A DNA stretch of 64,000 nt from Janthinobacterium fluminis (GTDB lineage: Bacteria; Pseudomonadota; Gammaproteobacteria; Burkholderiales; Burkholderiaceae_D). The position numbers and the translations under genes are program-made. Positions 63,105 through 64,000 of the stretch are shown piece by piece; the stretch's first letter is position 1; the number at the start of each line of letters is the position of its first letter. The notes below the pieces were generated by a model. That model had not been told where the DNA came from, made no database searches, and saw only the letters and a list, made by a program, of their open reading frames with translations. The DNA is taken from the NCBI RefSeq assembly GCF_028595325.1, contig NZ_JAQQXR010000007.1, forward strand, positions 186,001 through 250,000. Direction: 5' to 3'.

Positions 63105-64000
63105 ATGAGCGGCGCTCCCACTGAGGAGATGGCTCAGGCCGCCGCGATTCTCGCATCCGGCGGCCTGGTCGCTTTTCCCACCGAAACCGTGTACGGCCTC
63201 GGCGCCGACGCCGAGAATCCCGCCGCCGTGGCGCGCATCTATGCGGCCAAGGGGCGCCCGTCGGACCACCCCGTCATCGTCCACCTGGCGCCCGGCGCCG
63301 ACCTGGCTTACTGGGCCGACGACATCCCCGAGCAGGCGCGGCAACTGGCGGCCGCCTTCTGGCCCGGCCCGCTGACGCTGATCCTGAAACGCGCGGCGCG
63401 CATTCCCGACGCCGTTTCCGGCGGCCAGGACACGGTCGGCTTGCGCTGCCCCTCGCACCCGGTGGCGGTCGCGCTGCTGCGCGCCTTCAAGGGCGGCCGC
63501 GGCGGCGTGGCGGCGCCGTCGGCGAACAAGTTCGGCAACGTCAGCCCGACTACGGCCCAGCACGTCTGCGACGAATTCGGCGCGCCCGGCGCCGGCGCCT
63601 TGCTGGGCGCCGTGCTCGACGGCGGCCAGAGCGAGGTCGGCATCGAATCGACCATCGTCGACCTGTCGCGCCTGGCGACGCACGGCCCGGTGCTGCTGCG
63701 GCCCGGCCATATCAGCGCCGACGACATCGCTGTCGTCATCGGACAACGGCCCGGCACGCCCGACGCGGCCGCGCCGCGCGCCTCCGGCACGCTGGATGCG
63801 CATTACGCGCCGCACACGCCTGTTGCTATGCAGCATGGCGACGAACTGGCCGGCACGCTCAACCAATTGCTCAACGACGGACGCCGCGTCGCCCTGATCC
63901 ACTATTCCGACATGCCGCCGGCCAGCGCCAGCGTGCGCCTGCCGGACGCGCCGGACGGCTACGCCCACGCGCTGTACGCGGCGCTGCGCACGATGGACCA
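63105..64000 (+). CDS. Sua5/YciO/YrdC-type threonylcarbamoyl-AMP synthase, 3' end cut
   Basis: From ATG 63105 the frame stays open to the right edge (298 codons). The N-terminal YrdC domain has FPTETVYGLGADAENP, AAKGRPSDHPVIVHL, FWPGPLTLIL, GLRCPSHPVA, APSANKFGNVSPTTA and IESTIVDL. After RPGHI a linker leads into a C-terminal Sua5 domain (HYAPHTPVAM), so it is the longer Sua5 form. It makes threonylcarbamoyl-AMP for the t6A37 modification of tRNA. It follows purC by 40 bases; the end is outside the window. Confidence 0.9.
   Translation, partial: MSGAPTEEMAQAAAILASGGLVAFPTETVYGLGADAENPAAVARIYAAKGRPSDHPVIVHLAPGADLAYWADDIPEQARQLAAAFWPGPLTLILKRAARIPDAVSGGQDTVGLRCPSHPVAVALLRAFKGGRGGVAAPSANKFGNVSPTTAQHVCDEFGAPGAGALLGAVLDGGQSEVGIESTIVDLSRLATHGPVLLRPGHISADDIAVVIGQRPGTPDAAAPRASGTLDAHYAPHTPVAMQHGDELAGTLNQLLNDGRRVALIHYSDMPPASASVRLPDAPDGYAHALYAALRTMD

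Noticed and set aside
63079-63108. Nine-codon ORF (MTLPAMSAA) overlapping the Sua5-type start
   Set aside because: It is too short, lacks a clear ribosome site and is out of frame; nothing distinguishes it from chance.
1-64000. CRISPR arrays, rRNA, tRNA genes and insertion sequences
   Set aside because: No regularly spaced repeats, cloverleaf-like segments or transposase frames were recognised by eye. A covariance-model search would settle the RNA genes.

Overview
The window is a piece of a high-GC chromosome from a betaproteobacterium, most likely Oxalobacteraceae (Janthinobacterium/Massilia/Duganella type). This is inferred from the family set (DUF3138 porin, DUF2889, DUF3079, VC_2705-type symporter with DUF4212 partner), from the neighbourhoods recA-recX, sucCD, pilA and pgk-pyk-fba-purE-purC, and from core genes of roughly two-thirds G+C. 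No rRNA, tRNA, CRISPR array, insertion sequence or integrase was recognised.

Layout. 1-2599 (minus): a truncated MFS transporter behind a MocR/PdxR-type regulator. 2809-17962 (plus): a polyamine catabolism and uptake locus in the order puuD, puuA-like, spuC, potFGHI, DUF3138 porin, aldehyde dehydrogenase, type III glutamine-synthetase-like, second puuA-like, class III aminotransferase. The divergent MocR protein is the obvious candidate regulator. 17986-26016 (minus): a soluble multi-PAS histidine kinase, panB, a small DMT-like protein, folK, pcnB, a HAD phosphatase, hda and a PerM-like permease. Then come purM (plus) and a ZapE/AFG1 ATPase (minus).

28402-34834 is the exceptional region: about 0.7 kb of very AT-rich non-coding DNA, then five plus-strand genes with clearly lower GC than their surroundings. 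They encode a heme-oxygenase-like diiron oxidase, an unusual fold-type I PLP enzyme, an FAD/NAD(P)-binding oxidoreductase, a cupin and a Bcr/CflA-type MFS exporter. No NRPS, PKS or adenylation gene accompanies them. I read this as a small, probably horizontally acquired pathway for an exported amino-acid-derived metabolite that I cannot match to a described cluster. It is my candidate for the undescribed system.

34883-42764 (minus): PPi-type phosphofructokinase, an S9 peptidase, and a translationally coupled block of response regulator, sensor kinase, DUF4212 and sodium/solute symporter. 42957-50469 (plus): LexA-boxed recA, recX, DUF2889, sucCD, an FHA protein, then a sigma-54 type IV pilin gene followed by an O-oligosaccharyltransferase-like membrane protein. 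The pilin ends in serine, as do pilins glycosylated by a neighbouring TfpO. 50477-56278 is mostly minus-strand housekeeping and hypothetical genes (PilZ, DUF3079, moaC, YheT, NTF2-like, zinc finger) with bepA on plus. 56527-64000 (plus): azlCD with a hairpin and possible leader ORF at the azlC start, then pgk, pyk, fba, purE, purC and a right-truncated Sua5-type gene.
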